The position numbers and the translations under genes are program-made. A stretch of DNA of 64,000 bases from Collinsella tanakaei (GTDB lineage Bacteria > Actinomycetota > Coriobacteriia > Coriobacteriales > Coriobacteriaceae). The first letter of the stretch is position 1. Every line of letters begins with the position of its first letter. Shown here one piece after another: positions 10,822-19,319 of this stretch. The stretch covers positions 1-64,000 of the forward strand of contig NZ_JACJMB010000011.1 in assembly GCF_016902615.1 (NCBI RefSeq). The letters run 5' to 3'. The notes under the pieces were generated by a model. That model was not told the DNA's origin. It saw only the letters and a program-made list of their open reading frames with translations, and searched no databases.

Positions 10822-11451
10822 CTACTCCTCGGCGCCCTCGGGGGTCTCGTCGTCCTCGTCATCGAGGCAGGCGGCCTCGATGCGGCGCTTGAGCTCGTCG
10901 ATGCCCTGGCCGGTCTGCGAGGAGGTGACGATGATGTCTTCTGCCGGGACGTTCAGCTGCTTGCGGATGGTGGCGAGCTGGCGACCCTGCTGGCTGCGGG
11001 AGAGCTTGTCGGCCTTGGTGAGGGCGACGACGAAGGGGAACCCGCCCTCCTGCAAAAACTCGATCATCTGGTGGTCGAGCTTGCTCGGGTCGTGGCGGAT
11101 GTCCACGAGCGAGACCACGAGGTTGAAGCTGCGGTCCATGTCGAGGAAATCGAAGATGAGGTCGGCCCAGCGCTCGCGCTCGGATTTGGAGCGCTGCGCG
11201 AAGCCGTAGCCGGGCAGGTCGACGAAGTGGATGTCGTCGGCGATGAAGAAGTTGACGTTGCTCGTCTTGCCGGGCGTGCTCGACACCTTCACGAGGTTCT
11301 TGCGCTCGAAGATCTTGTTCATGATGGACGACTTGCCCACGTTCGAGCGGCCCACGAAGCAGACCTCGGGGCAGGTCGAGGGCGGGATCTGCGATGCCTT
11401 GCCGTAGCTGGCGACGAACTTCGCGGAACGGTAGTTGATGGCGTCTGCCAT
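10822..11451 (-). CDS. engB: ribosome-biogenesis GTPase EngB (YihA/YsxC)
   Basis: A 209-residue TrmE-Era-type GTPase needed for late assembly of the 50S ribosomal subunit. The G motifs are intact: G1 GRSNVGKSS (34-42), G3 DLPGYG (about 79), G4 TKAD (about 146), and switch I KTSNVNFF. The start is the ATG at 11451, preceded by GAGGAGA; an in-frame extension upstream has no homology. A short acidic tail (DDEDDE) ends the protein. It is downstream of mtnN by 48 bases on the same strand, so the two are probably cotranscribed. Confidence 0.95.
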   Translation of the reverse strand: MADAINYRSAKFVASYGKASQIPPSTCPEVCFVGRSNVGKSSIMNKIFERKNLVKVSSTPGKTSNVNFFIADDIHFVDLPGYGFAQRSKSERERWADLIFDFLDMDRSFNLVVSLVDIRHDPSKLDHQMIEFLQEGGFPFVVALTKADKLSRSQQGRQLATIRKQLNVPAEDIIVTSSQTGQGIDELKRRIEAACLDDEDDETPEGAEE

Positions 11452-11499
11452 GGATGTCTCCTCTCGGTCAAAAGATGGCCGCAGGTGGGGCGCGGGCAC

Positions 11500-12333
11500 C
11501 TACTCGGCGTAGGGGCTGTGCTCCATGAGGCCGAGCTTCGCCGACAGACGGCGGATGATGGACAGGGTGAGGGCGCTCGCGTTGCGCGCGTACTCGTCGA
11601 GGTCGAACTCACGCTCGCAGAAGGCGTCGTAGGCCTCGTCGCAGTTGTCTGAGATGGCGCGCAGCACGAGGCAGTCGATGCGGTTCTTGGCGGCGATGTG
11701 CGCGACAGCCGCGCCCTCCATCTCGGCGCAATCGGCCTGCGTGGCGGCGATGACGGCGCAGCGCAGCTCCGAGCCGGTGATGAAGCGGTCGCCCGTGGCG
11801 ATGGTGCCGCGCAGGTAGCGGGGCGGTTCGGCGTCGGCGTTGTTGCGGCGGTACGGGCTGGCGTCGGCGACGCGGCGCACCTCGGTGCCCGGGGCGACCT
11901 GGTCGGCGGGCAGGGTGGCGTCGACGAAGCCGTGGGCGATCAGGGTCTGCTCGGCGAGGTCGACGAGGAAATCGGAGGAGGTGAACTCCTCGAGGTGCGG
12001 GGTCGACTCGGCGATGAGCGCGGTGTCGGTATCGATGTAGCGCAGGCGCTCGCCGATGACGACGTCGCCGATATGAAGCGCCGGGTTGAGGCCGCCGGCG
12101 ATGCCGGAGAAAATGAGGGCGTTCGCGCCGTAGCGGGTGATGAGGTGTTGCGCGGCGGCGGCGACGTTCACCGTGCCCATGCCGGCGGTCGTGACAACGA
12201 GGTTGAACCCGAAGTACTCGCCGCCCATGATGGTGAGACCCGCCTCGTCGGCAACGGTGCCATGCTCGATTTCGTGGTAGATCTGGCGCACTTCCTTGTC
12301 GAGCGCGCCGATGATGCCGATGGTGGGGGCCAT
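11500..12333 (-). CDS. mtnN: 5'-methylthioadenosine/S-adenosylhomocysteine nucleosidase family protein
   Basis: A 277-residue nucleoside phosphorylase-fold protein. It starts IGIIGALDKEV, as MTA/SAH nucleosidases do, has the purine-site segment ANALIFSGIAGGLNP, and the signature AEMEGAAVAHIA followed by LRAISDN, which supplies the catalytic Asp. The enzyme removes adenine from MTA and SAH in methionine salvage and in quorum-signal (AI-2) routes. It is about 45 residues longer than E. coli MtnN, because of an insertion around residues 140-165 (PGTEVRRVADASPYRR) rather than a different fold, so substrate range could be shifted. The ATG at 12333 follows AAAGGAAG. It leads a likely mtnN-engB operon. 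Confidence 0.85.
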   Translation of the reverse strand: MAPTIGIIGALDKEVRQIYHEIEHGTVADEAGLTIMGGEYFGFNLVVTTAGMGTVNVAAAAQHLITRYGANALIFSGIAGGLNPALHIGDVVIGERLRYIDTDTALIAESTPHLEEFTSSDFLVDLAEQTLIAHGFVDATLPADQVAPGTEVRRVADASPYRRNNADAEPPRYLRGTIATGDRFITGSELRCAVIAATQADCAEMEGAAVAHIAAKNRIDCLVLRAISDNCDEAYDAFCEREFDLDEYARNASALTLSIIRRLSAKLGLMEHSPYAE

Positions 12334-12466
12334 AACCGTCTTCCTTTCCCTCGTTTACCGAGGTCTATGGTAGCCGAGCTCTATGCGTCGAACGGGAATG
12401 CCCTGATAAATCCATGCCTGCCTGCGCGGGCCGCTGAGCGCTTCCGCGGCGGGCACGACCGAGCGT

Positions 12467-12521
12467 CAACTTGCCGAACGTCTCGCTCAGGGGATGTCTT
12501 AGCGAGACGTTCGGCAAGTTG
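12467..12521. repeat. long perfect intergenic hairpin (21-bp stem)
   Basis: Bases 12467-12487 are an exact reverse complement of 12501-12521, with a 13-nt loop. It lies between the DUF1648 gene and mtnN, both on the minus strand, about 40 bases after the DUF1648 stop. There is no T-run on either side, so it differs from the terminators in this window. It may be a REP-like element, an RNA-protecting structure or an unusual terminator. Confidence 0.75.
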
Positions 12522-12563
12522 GTGATGATGTACTGGTTGGTATGGCTGCCCGCGTGGTGTTTC

Positions 12564-13244
12564 TTAGAGCCAGGGGCGCAGCAGGATGAAGACGAAGGCC
12601 ATGTCGATGGCGGCGATGACGGCCTGGCCGACCTGGGTCATCGTGCCGGGAAGGATGAGCGCCGACAGCACACCCATGAGGACGCCGGCGATGACCATGC
12701 TCGCGCCCGCGATACGCTGGGCGTGGTACTGCTCGCCGAGGACCTCGTCGTTTTCGGGCATATTGAGCGAGCGCATCGCCATGAGGAGACCGGCGACGAG
12801 GAAGATCGCGGGGACGCCGAGCACCTGCCACGAAAGGGCGGCGGGATCGCCGGGGTTTGCCACAGCCGCGGGGTCGAGAGCGCCGGCGATCCAAGCGATG
12901 ATGCCGCCGAGCGCGATGAGCGAGGTGGCGATGCTCGAGACGACCATGACGGTGCGCTCGGAGAGCTCGCCGCTCAGAAACGACACGTAGTCGTCCGCAT
13001 GCGCGCGCCGGGCGCCGAAGAGCAGAAGACCGCTCAGGATGAACCCGACGACGGGAACGACGACCATCTCCATCTTGGTTCCCCAGCGGTCGATACCCGC
13101 CTCGCCCCAGTGGGCAGGGATGACCTCGGGCAGAGATCCCCACATGACTGCGAGCGCGATAGCGGGTGAGAGCGCGAACACGAGGCAGATGATGGTGACG
13201 GGAAGCGAAAGCGGCGTCTTCTCGGGCGTATCGGTACGGGCCAC
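12564..13244 (-). CDS. DUF1648-type integral membrane protein
   Basis: A 226-residue membrane protein with about six hydrophobic helices. Near the N-terminus, after the first helix, it has LPEVIPAHWGEAGIDRWG, which matches the short extracytoplasmic DUF1648 motif (proline, His, Gly, Asp). The start is a GTG at 13244 after AAAGGAG; upstream in-frame codons belong to a palindrome and are not coding. DUF1648 proteins are often linked to SdpI-type immunity or to envelope stress, but their function is generally unknown and no partner is adjacent here. It stands alone between two long hairpins. Confidence 0.75.
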   Translation of the reverse strand: MARTDTPEKTPLSLPVTIICLVFALSPAIALAVMWGSLPEVIPAHWGEAGIDRWGTKMEMVVVPVVGFILSGLLLFGARRAHADDYVSFLSGELSERTVMVVSSIATSLIALGGIIAWIAGALDPAAVANPGDPAALSWQVLGVPAIFLVAGLLMAMRSLNMPENDEVLGEQYHAQRIAGASMVIAGVLMGVLSALILPGTMTQVGQAVIAAIDMAFVFILLRPWL

Positions 13245-13346
13245 GGATAGCTCCTTTTTGTTGTGCGATACCGTTGCTGAGTATGATAGCGCCCAAAACC
13301 GGGTGTGCGCTGTTCTCCCGCAGCATCCTAGAAGCGGAGTTGTCGC

Positions 13347-13425
13347 TGTGGGGCCGCGATGCCCTCCCGGACATTCCGCAGCCGCGCAGCGGCGAGGACG
13401 TCCGGGAGGGCATCGCGGCCCCACA
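13347..13425. repeat. very long perfect intergenic hairpin (26-bp stem)
   Basis: Bases 13347-13372 are the exact reverse complement of 13400-13425. The 27-nt loop itself contains a smaller hairpin (GCCGC-GCA-GCGGC). It starts 15 bases after the thrB stop on the minus strand, so it may end the thrC-thrB transcript, but no T-run follows. Stem length and nested loop exceed those of ordinary terminators and suggest a dispersed palindromic element. Confidence 0.8.
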
Positions 13426-13440
13426 TCGGAGCATGCCGCC

Positions 13441-14322
13441 TTACAGGTACTCGATCTGGGCACCCTCGGTGTCGCAGGTGAGGATATGCGTGTCGCAGCC
13501 GGGGAAGCGCTCCTGCAGGCGGACCTGGAGGAACTTCGCCACGATGGTGTCGTCCGTCACCGCCATGAGGGTGGAGCCCGAGCCGGAGATCCACAGCGTC
13601 TTGGCACCGCCGTCGAGGCACACGCGGCGGATGTCCTCGTAGTCGGGGATGAGCGGGCGGCGGTAGGGCTCCTGCAGGCGGTCGTCGTTGGCGGCGGCGA
13701 TCAGGTCTGTGTCGCCGGTCTCCAGGCCGCGCGTCATGCCCGCGATGCGACCCATCTGCCAGACGGCGGTCGACAGCGGCACCTCCTGGGGTACGACCTT
13801 GCGCGCCGCACTCGTGTGCACCTCGTAGGGCGGGATGACGGTGATGAAGCGCAAACGGTCGGAGACCTCGTAGCGCAGGCAGCGCGGCAGGCCGCCCTCG
13901 GGCGTGAAGGAGCAGACGGCGCCACCCAGGATGGCGGGGGCAACGTTGTCGGGGTGCCCCTCCACTGCGGTGGCGATGCGGACGAGCTCGGCGCGGTCGA
14001 CCATGTGGCCGGTGAGGGCCGCGGCGGCCATGATGCCGGCGACGACGCAGGTGGAGCTGGAGCCCAGGCCGCGCGCGACGGGGACGTCCGTCTGGATGTC
14101 AATGGCCACCGGGAAGGGCTCTTCGCCCCATTCGCGCAGGGCGTCGACGAAGGAGACGTACACGAGGTTGTCCTCGTTGCGGAACTCCTCGGGGCAGCCG
14201 GTGATGGTGAGCTCATCGGCGCGCTCAAAGGTGAAGTGGGAGTAGAGGCTCACGGCCATGCCGAGCGTGTCGTAGCCGATACCCAGGTTCGCGCTGGTGG
14301 CGGGAACGGTGATCTTGATCAT
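13441..14322 (-). CDS. thrB: homoserine kinase
   Basis: A 293-residue GHMP-family kinase that phosphorylates homoserine in threonine synthesis. The N-terminal substrate motif is PATSANLGIGYDTLGMAV. The ATP-binding glycine/serine motif is PVARGLGSSS (about residues 84-93), and the C-terminal motif is WISGSGSTLMAV. The ATG at 14322 follows GAGGAG and lies 42 bases after thrC, so the two enzymes, which catalyse consecutive steps, are cotranscribed. No oddities are visible. Confidence 0.95.
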   Translation of the reverse strand: MIKITVPATSANLGIGYDTLGMAVSLYSHFTFERADELTITGCPEEFRNEDNLVYVSFVDALREWGEEPFPVAIDIQTDVPVARGLGSSSTCVVAGIMAAAALTGHMVDRAELVRIATAVEGHPDNVAPAILGGAVCSFTPEGGLPRCLRYEVSDRLRFITVIPPYEVHTSAARKVVPQEVPLSTAVWQMGRIAGMTRGLETGDTDLIAAANDDRLQEPYRRPLIPDYEDIRRVCLDGGAKTLWISGSGSTLMAVTDDTIVAKFLQVRLQERFPGCDTHILTCDTEGAQIEYL

Positions 14323-14364
14323 GAGGGACTCCTCTCGGACGGCCGTGCGCCGCGCGGCTTCAGG

Positions 14365-15873
14365 CTAGAGGCTTTTTGCGGCGCGCTCCACGTAGGCGGA
14401 CATGCCGTCGATGTCGACGACATCGGTGTGCAGGACGGGCTTGCCCTGCAGGTTCGCGAGCTGTGCGGGGGCGGTCGTGCCCGTGGCCTTCTCCAGCACC
14501 TTCATGCAGGCGAAGTCATCCGGCGGGCAGAACAGGCCGAGCGCACCGGCGACGGCGCGGGGGAACTTGTAGGGGCTCGCCGTGGACAGCAGCACGCGCG
14601 CGGCGGTGTTCGGGGCCGCCGGCAGCTCCTGGAGCACGTGGTAGCCGCAGGCGGTGTGCGGGTCGATCACGTAGCCGTTCGCGTCCCAGCAGCTCTTGAT
14701 GGCCGCTGCCACCTGGTCCTCGTCGGCCCAGCCGCAGCCGAAGACCTCCTGGATGCGGGCGAGCACGTCGGCGGGGACCGTGTAGGAGCCCGACTCGCTG
14801 AGGCTCGCCATGAGGCTGGACACGAGCTCGCAGTCGCCGTCCGAGGCAAAGTACAGCAGGCGCTCGAGGTTCGACGAGATGAGGATGTCCATGGACGGCG
14901 AGGTCGTGGTGAAGAAGGGGCGCTCGCGGTCGTAGGTGCCGGTGGTGAGGAAGTCGAACAGGACGTTGTTCTTGTCGCTCGCCACGACGAGGCGGCTCAC
15001 CGGCAGGCCCATGCGACGCGCATAGTAGCCGGCGAGGATGTCGCCGAAGTTGCCGGTGGGCACGCAGAACTCCACGGCGTCGCCGGCCTGGATGGCGCCG
15101 GCGCGCAGCAGCTGCGCGTAGGCGGCGAAGTAGTAGACGACCTGCGGCACGAGTCGGCCGACGTTGATGGAGTTCGCGCTCGAGAGCACGACGCCCGCAT
15201 CCGCCAGGCGCTTCGCGAGCTCCGTATCGGCGAAGATGCGCTTCACGGCGCTCTGCGCGTCGTCGAAGTTGCCGCGCACGCCGCAGACGGCCACGTTCAC
15301 GCCCTCCTGCGTGCTCATCTGCAGCTCCTGCACACGACTGACCTTGCCTTCGGGGTAGAACACCGTGATGCCGCAGCCCGGCGCGTCGGCGAAGCCGGCG
15401 AGCGCCGCCTTGCCCGTGTCGCCCGAGGTGGCGGTCACGATCATGATCTTCTCGTCAGCGGTCTCGCCCGTGCCGGTGCGCGCCATGAGGCGGGGGAGCA
15501 TCTGCAGTGCGACGTCCTTGAAGGCGCTCGTGGGGCCGCCGAACAGCTCGAGCACGTAGGCGGGCACGCCGTCGGCGCCCGGAGCCTGCTTCAGGGGGAC
15601 GAGCGGCGTGACCTCGTCGGAGGCGAAGGTGCCCCGATAGGCCTCCTCCACGCATGCGGCGATCTCGTCGGCGGTGTAATCGGGCAAAAGCGCCCCCAGC
15701 ACCTCGCGGGCGAGCTCGAAATAGTCCTTGTCGGCAAGCGTCTCGATGTCGATGGCGGTGTCCCCCAGCTCGTCGGAGACGAACAGGCCGCCGTCGGCGG
15801 CGATACCGCGGCGAATCGCCTGCTTGGCCGTGTAGGTGGGCGCAAGCGCGCGCGTGCTGTGATACTGGGCCAT
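14365..15873 (-). CDS. thrC: threonine synthase
   Basis: A 502-residue PLP enzyme that converts O-phosphohomoserine to threonine. The PLP-binding lysine is in GGPTSAFKDVALQ (about residue 118) and the phosphate-binding region in VTATSGDTGKAALAG. An N-terminal THR-synth-like domain with YHSTR opens the protein, as in the longer bacterial (E. coli-like) class. The ATG at 15873 has GAGGAG upstream; eleven extra in-frame codons 5' of it look non-coding. It heads the thrC-thrB operon and is divergent from lysC, so the whole aspartate branch (lysC, asd, thrB, thrC) sits together with only the homoserine dehydrogenase missing from this window. Confidence 0.95.
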   Translation of the reverse strand: MAQYHSTRALAPTYTAKQAIRRGIAADGGLFVSDELGDTAIDIETLADKDYFELAREVLGALLPDYTADEIAACVEEAYRGTFASDEVTPLVPLKQAPGADGVPAYVLELFGGPTSAFKDVALQMLPRLMARTGTGETADEKIMIVTATSGDTGKAALAGFADAPGCGITVFYPEGKVSRVQELQMSTQEGVNVAVCGVRGNFDDAQSAVKRIFADTELAKRLADAGVVLSSANSINVGRLVPQVVYYFAAYAQLLRAGAIQAGDAVEFCVPTGNFGDILAGYYARRMGLPVSRLVVASDKNNVLFDFLTTGTYDRERPFFTTTSPSMDILISSNLERLLYFASDGDCELVSSLMASLSESGSYTVPADVLARIQEVFGCGWADEDQVAAAIKSCWDANGYVIDPHTACGYHVLQELPAAPNTAARVLLSTASPYKFPRAVAGALGLFCPPDDFACMKVLEKATGTTAPAQLANLQGKPVLHTDVVDIDGMSAYVERAAKSL

Positions 15874-16044
15874 CGAAAAACTCCTCGTCAACAAGAAATT
15901 GGTCAATCGTGCTCTATCGTAGCAGAGTGCCTGCGCGCCGCGCTCCCGCCCGCCGCATGCTTCCTCGCTCGAACACGAGACGTTTTCAGTTTGGAAACAA
16001 AACCTGCCGTTTTCGTCTGCCGGTGCATAACGCGAGGGGTGCTC

Positions 16045-16064
16045 TAGTACACTTGCACGTACTA
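16045..16064. promoter_or_regulatory. inverted repeat in the thrC-lysC divergent spacer
   Basis: TAGTAC (16045-16050) and GTACTA (16059-16064) form a 6-bp inverted repeat with 8-bp spacing, in the middle of the 286-bp spacer between thrC and lysC. It could be an operator read by both transcription units. No T-box or lysine-riboswitch structure was recognised in the spacer; a G/C hairpin (16090-16097 with 16117-16124) lies just before lysC. Confidence 0.35.
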
Positions 16065-16159
16065 AAGTGACACCTGCTATCTGCTGATTGCGCGCCGAGG
16101 GCGGGGATATCCGCTGCGGCGCGCGTTTGCATACTCAAGGGAAGGTTTTCGGGAAGCAC

Positions 16160-17524
16160 ATGATCAAAGTAGCCAAGTTCGGCGGTTCCTCCGTCGCGGA
16201 TGCCGAGCACTTCAGGAAGATCAAGGGGATCGTCGACGCCGATCCCGCGCGCCGGTTCGTCGTGGTCTCCGCCTGCGGGCGCCGCCGCAGCGGCGACGCC
16301 AAGGTCACCGACCTGTTGTATCTGGTGGGCGCGCACGTGAAGTACAGCGTGTCGTGCGACGATCTGCTCGACGACATCGTGCAGCGCTATGTCGACATCG
16401 CCGATGAACTCGGTCTTTCCTATCCCATCCGCGAGGAGATGGACGCGTTTTGCGACAAGGCCCGCTCGGGTGGCTTCTCCACCGAGGAGCTCGTCAGCCG
16501 CGGCGAGTACTTCACCGCGCGCCTCATGGCCGAGTATCTGGGCCTGCCGTTTCTGGATGCCGCCGACGTCGTCGCCTTCCATCACGACGGCACGCTGTCC
16601 ATGACGCGCACCGCCGAGCTGCTTGACGAGCGCGCGCCGCGCGGCGGCTTCGTCATGCCCGGCTTCTACGGCGCCACGCGCGAGGGGCGCATCTGCCTGC
16701 TCGATCGCGGCGGCGGCGACATCTCCGGCTCGATTCTCGCGAAGTGCCTCGGCGCCGACCTGTATGAGAACTGGACGGACGTGTCGGGCTTCTACTCCGC
16801 CGACCCGCGCATCGTGCCCGACGCCCAGCCCATCGCGCGCATCACCTACGAGGAGCTGCGCGAGCTGTCCTACATGGGCGCCTCCGTCCTGCACGAGGAG
16901 GCCATCTTCCCGGTACGCGAGGCGGGGATCCCGCTCGTCATCAAGAACACGAACGCGCCGGCAGACCCCGGCACGATCATCTCCGAGCACGCCAAGGAGG
17001 GCGAGAGCGAGCCCATCATCACCGGCGTGTCCGGCAAGCGGGGCTTTCTGGCCATCAACGTCGCCCGCGACCGCACCACGAGCCGCATCGGCTTCATGCG
17101 CCGCGCTCTGTCGGTGTTCGAGCGCTACAACGTGAGCGTCGAGCACATGCCCACCGGCGTCGACCAGTTCGCCGCCGTCGTGCAGGCCGACGACGTGCAC
17201 GATTCGCTCTACTCGATCATCGCCGACATCCAGGAGGAGGTCCAGCCGCTGGAGATCGAGGTCGTGGAGGACCTCGCGCTCATCGCCACGGTGGGCCGCA
17301 ACCTGCACGGCCGCGCCGGTGTGGCTGGCCACCTGTTCGGCATGCTCGGCCAGGCGGGCGTGAGCGTGCGCATGATCACGCAGGGCTGCGACGAGATCAA
17401 CATCATCGTCGGCGTCGAGGAGAAGGACTTCGAGCTCGCCATCAAGACGATCTACAAGGCGTTCTCGGACGAGAACGGCATCGTCGAGACGAAGGACCTG
17501 GAGCCCACGCCCCAGCCGTTCTAA
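16160..17524 (+). CDS. lysC: aspartate kinase
   Basis: A 454-residue aspartokinase, first enzyme of the lysine/threonine/methionine pathway. It begins IKVAKFGGSSVAD, the N-terminal nucleotide/aspartate-binding motif. The kinase domain runs to about residue 295 and includes GFYGATREGRICLLDRGGGD. Two ACT domains follow (about 310-454), recognised by GVDQFAAVV and by VGRNLHGRAGVAGHLFGML, which normally give feedback inhibition by lysine or threonine. It is monofunctional, with no homoserine dehydrogenase fused. Start ATG 16160 is the family start. asd follows 131 bases downstream on the same strand. Confidence 0.95.
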   Translation: MIKVAKFGGSSVADAEHFRKIKGIVDADPARRFVVVSACGRRRSGDAKVTDLLYLVGAHVKYSVSCDDLLDDIVQRYVDIADELGLSYPIREEMDAFCDKARSGGFSTEELVSRGEYFTARLMAEYLGLPFLDAADVVAFHHDGTLSMTRTAELLDERAPRGGFVMPGFYGATREGRICLLDRGGGDISGSILAKCLGADLYENWTDVSGFYSADPRIVPDAQPIARITYEELRELSYMGASVLHEEAIFPVREAGIPLVIKNTNAPADPGTIISEHAKEGESEPIITGVSGKRGFLAINVARDRTTSRIGFMRRALSVFERYNVSVEHMPTGVDQFAAVVQADDVHDSLYSIIADIQEEVQPLEIEVVEDLALIATVGRNLHGRAGVAGHLFGMLGQAGVSVRMITQGCDEINIIVGVEEKDFELAIKTIYKAFSDENGIVETKDLEPTPQPF

Positions 17525-17655
17525 GAGCTTATCTGCCAGGATGGCAGCCGGGACGGACCCGGCGCTGCCTGGCGGCATCGGATGCGAGGAGCCGACGCGG
17601 CGCGCCATGGTGACATGGCCCGTCCGGCCCGTCACCCTATGGGAGGAGATACCTT

Positions 17656-18681
17656 ATGAAGCAGTACACCGTGGCCATCCTCGGCGCGACGGGCGCCGTG
17701 GGCACGCAGATGATCCAGTGCTTGGCCGAGCAGGATTTCCCCGTGGGCGAGCTTCGGCTGCTCGCGAGCGCGCGCTCTGCCGGCAAGCAGGTCGACACGC
17801 CGTTCGGCGGGGTGACGATCGCCGAGGCGGGTCCCGACGCGTTCGCCGGTTGCGACATCGTGCTCGGCGCCGTGGAGGACGACCTTGCGCGCGAGCTTCT
17901 GCCCCACGCCGTTAAGGCCGGTGCGGTGGTCGTGGACAACAGCCATGCGTTCCGTCTCGACCCGGATGTGCCGCTCGTCGTGCCCGAGATCAACGCCGAG
18001 GACATCTCCTGGCACCATGGCATCATCGCGAACCCCAACTGCGCCACCATCATCGGGCTTGTGCCCACGTGGCCGCTGCACAAGGTTGCGGGCGTCACGC
18101 GCATGATCGTGTCGACCTACCAGGCGGCAAGCGGCGCGGGCGCGCCGGGCATGGCCGAGCTCGAGGCGCAGATCGCCGCCATGGGCCGAGGCGATAAGAT
18201 CCCCGAGCCCCGCGCCTTCGCCGCTCAGCTCGTGAGCAACCTCATCCCGCAGATCGGCGGCTTCAAGGAGGAGGGCTACACCTCTGAGGAGATGAAGCTG
18301 CAAAACGAGGGCCGCAAGATCATGCACCTGCCGGACCTCCGCGTGAACTGCACGTGCGTGCGCGTGCCGGTGCTGCGCTCGCACTCCGAGAGCATCACGC
18401 TCGAGTTCGAGCGCGACATCACGCTCGATGAGGCCCGCGCCGCACTCGAGGCCGCGCCGGGCGTGAAGCTCGTGGACGATCGCGACGCCGAGAGCGCGCA
18501 CGACCGCTACCCCATGCCCATCGACACCTCCGACCAGGACCTCATCTGGGTCGGTCGCCTGCGTCGCGACATCTCCAACCCGAACGCGGCGCGCGGCATC
18601 ACGTTCTGGTGCTGCGGCGACCAGATTCGCAAGGGTGCCGCCACGAACGCGGTGCAAATCGCGAAGCTGCTCGTCGAGTAG
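17656..18681 (+). CDS. asd: aspartate-semialdehyde dehydrogenase
   Basis: A 341-residue enzyme that reduces aspartyl phosphate to aspartate semialdehyde. The NADP-binding GATGAVG (residues 10-16) opens the protein and the catalytic Cys lies in NPNCAT (Cys129). The dimer/active-site segments STYQAASGAG and CVRVPVLRSHSE are conserved. Start ATG 17656 follows GGGAGGAG. It is downstream of lysC, so two consecutive steps are encoded together; hairpins after its stop end the unit. Confidence 0.96.
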   Translation: MKQYTVAILGATGAVGTQMIQCLAEQDFPVGELRLLASARSAGKQVDTPFGGVTIAEAGPDAFAGCDIVLGAVEDDLARELLPHAVKAGAVVVDNSHAFRLDPDVPLVVPEINAEDISWHHGIIANPNCATIIGLVPTWPLHKVAGVTRMIVSTYQAASGAGAPGMAELEAQIAAMGRGDKIPEPRAFAAQLVSNLIPQIGGFKEEGYTSEEMKLQNEGRKIMHLPDLRVNCTCVRVPVLRSHSESITLEFERDITLDEARAALEAAPGVKLVDDRDAESAHDRYPMPIDTSDQDLIWVGRLRRDISNPNAARGITFWCCGDQIRKGAATNAVQIAKLLVE

Positions 18682-18718
18682 GCAGGCCGTTCACGGCGAC
18701 AGGGACAATAAGAGAACG

Positions 18719-18774
18719 CGGCGCCCGATGCGAGGGGCGCCGAAGGCGGCGCGCGGCTCCGGTTGCGCGCCGCC
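18719..18774 (+). terminator. tandem hairpins after asd
   Basis: A G/C hairpin at 18719-18740 (GGCGCCC paired with GGGCGCC) is followed by a perfect 10-bp stem, 18745-18754 with 18765-18774. They start about 40 bases after the asd stop. There is no strong T-run. Confidence 0.55.
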
Positions 18775-18896
18775 TGCTGTAAGCGCCCAAAGCGCGACGC
18801 CCGATCCGTGCGGGCGGGTGCGCGGCCATAAATGTCGCATAAGGTTCGGGCGCTAGAGTAATCCATTACCTATGTGCGCGGCGAGGAGGGGTGTTC

Positions 18897-19139
18897 GTGA
18901 AGCTGTTGCTGGCAGAGGATGACCGCCGGCGTGGCCACGTAGAGCGCGAACTCGGCGTAAAGATGATGGTGGTCGACGCTAACGACCTGAACGTCGAGAT
19001 CTTGGGCCATGCGTCGTCACTTACGCAATCCGACGAGGAGCTGGCGGCGCTGATCGCCGACAACCCGGCGGGACAATCCCGTGAGCTCACGCCGTTCATC
19101 CTCATTCGCCCGCTCGACGCTGAGAAGAACGCCGGCTAG
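18897..19139 (+). pseudogene. mosaic remnant of receiver-domain genes
   Basis: The frame starts at a GTG with a good ribosome site (GAGGAGGGG) and reads KLLLAEDD, the standard opening of a response-regulator receiver domain. After eight codons the sequence turns into a 34-bp inverted copy of a piece of the neighbouring AEC transporter gene (18916-18949). It then reads MMVVDANDLNVEILGHAS, again like the start of a receiver domain (compare VDDNDLNxEI). The remainder (about residues 45-80) is an unrecognised tail containing ELTPFILIRPLD. The whole is 80 residues, far short of any response regulator. I interpret it as a rearrangement scar built from two or three genes; expression of a small protein cannot be excluded. 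Confidence 0.6.
18916..18949 (-). repeat. 34-bp inverted duplicate of part of the AEC gene
   Basis: These 34 bases are the exact reverse complement of 19450-19483, which encode ALYVATPAVI inside the AEC transporter. Identity over 34 bp is far beyond chance. The two copies are about 500 bp apart in opposite orientation, so they could drive inversion or mark an earlier one. Confidence 0.9.
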
Positions 19140-19319
19140 CCCGACTGGTCCTTTCGCAAAACTGCCCGCGGGGACCCGTCGCATCGGTGTGATGCGGCCT
19201 TCTCGTGCCTGTTCGGCCATCAACGCCGTCGTGATGACATCTGGGCAAAATCATGCCTCGCTTGGTTCACAATGGATGGGGTTCGATGGGCGAAGCGGGA
19301 TTGGAAGGGGATGCGCGCG

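Noticed and set aside
13039-16047. A 1,000-codon plus-strand frame opposite thrB and thrC
   Set aside because: Shadow frame; thrB and thrC are well supported on the other strand.
15874-16159. Possible lysine riboswitch, T-box or leader peptide before lysC
   Set aside because: No conserved riboswitch core, T-box sequence or run of regulatory codons seen; only one G/C hairpin of uncertain role.
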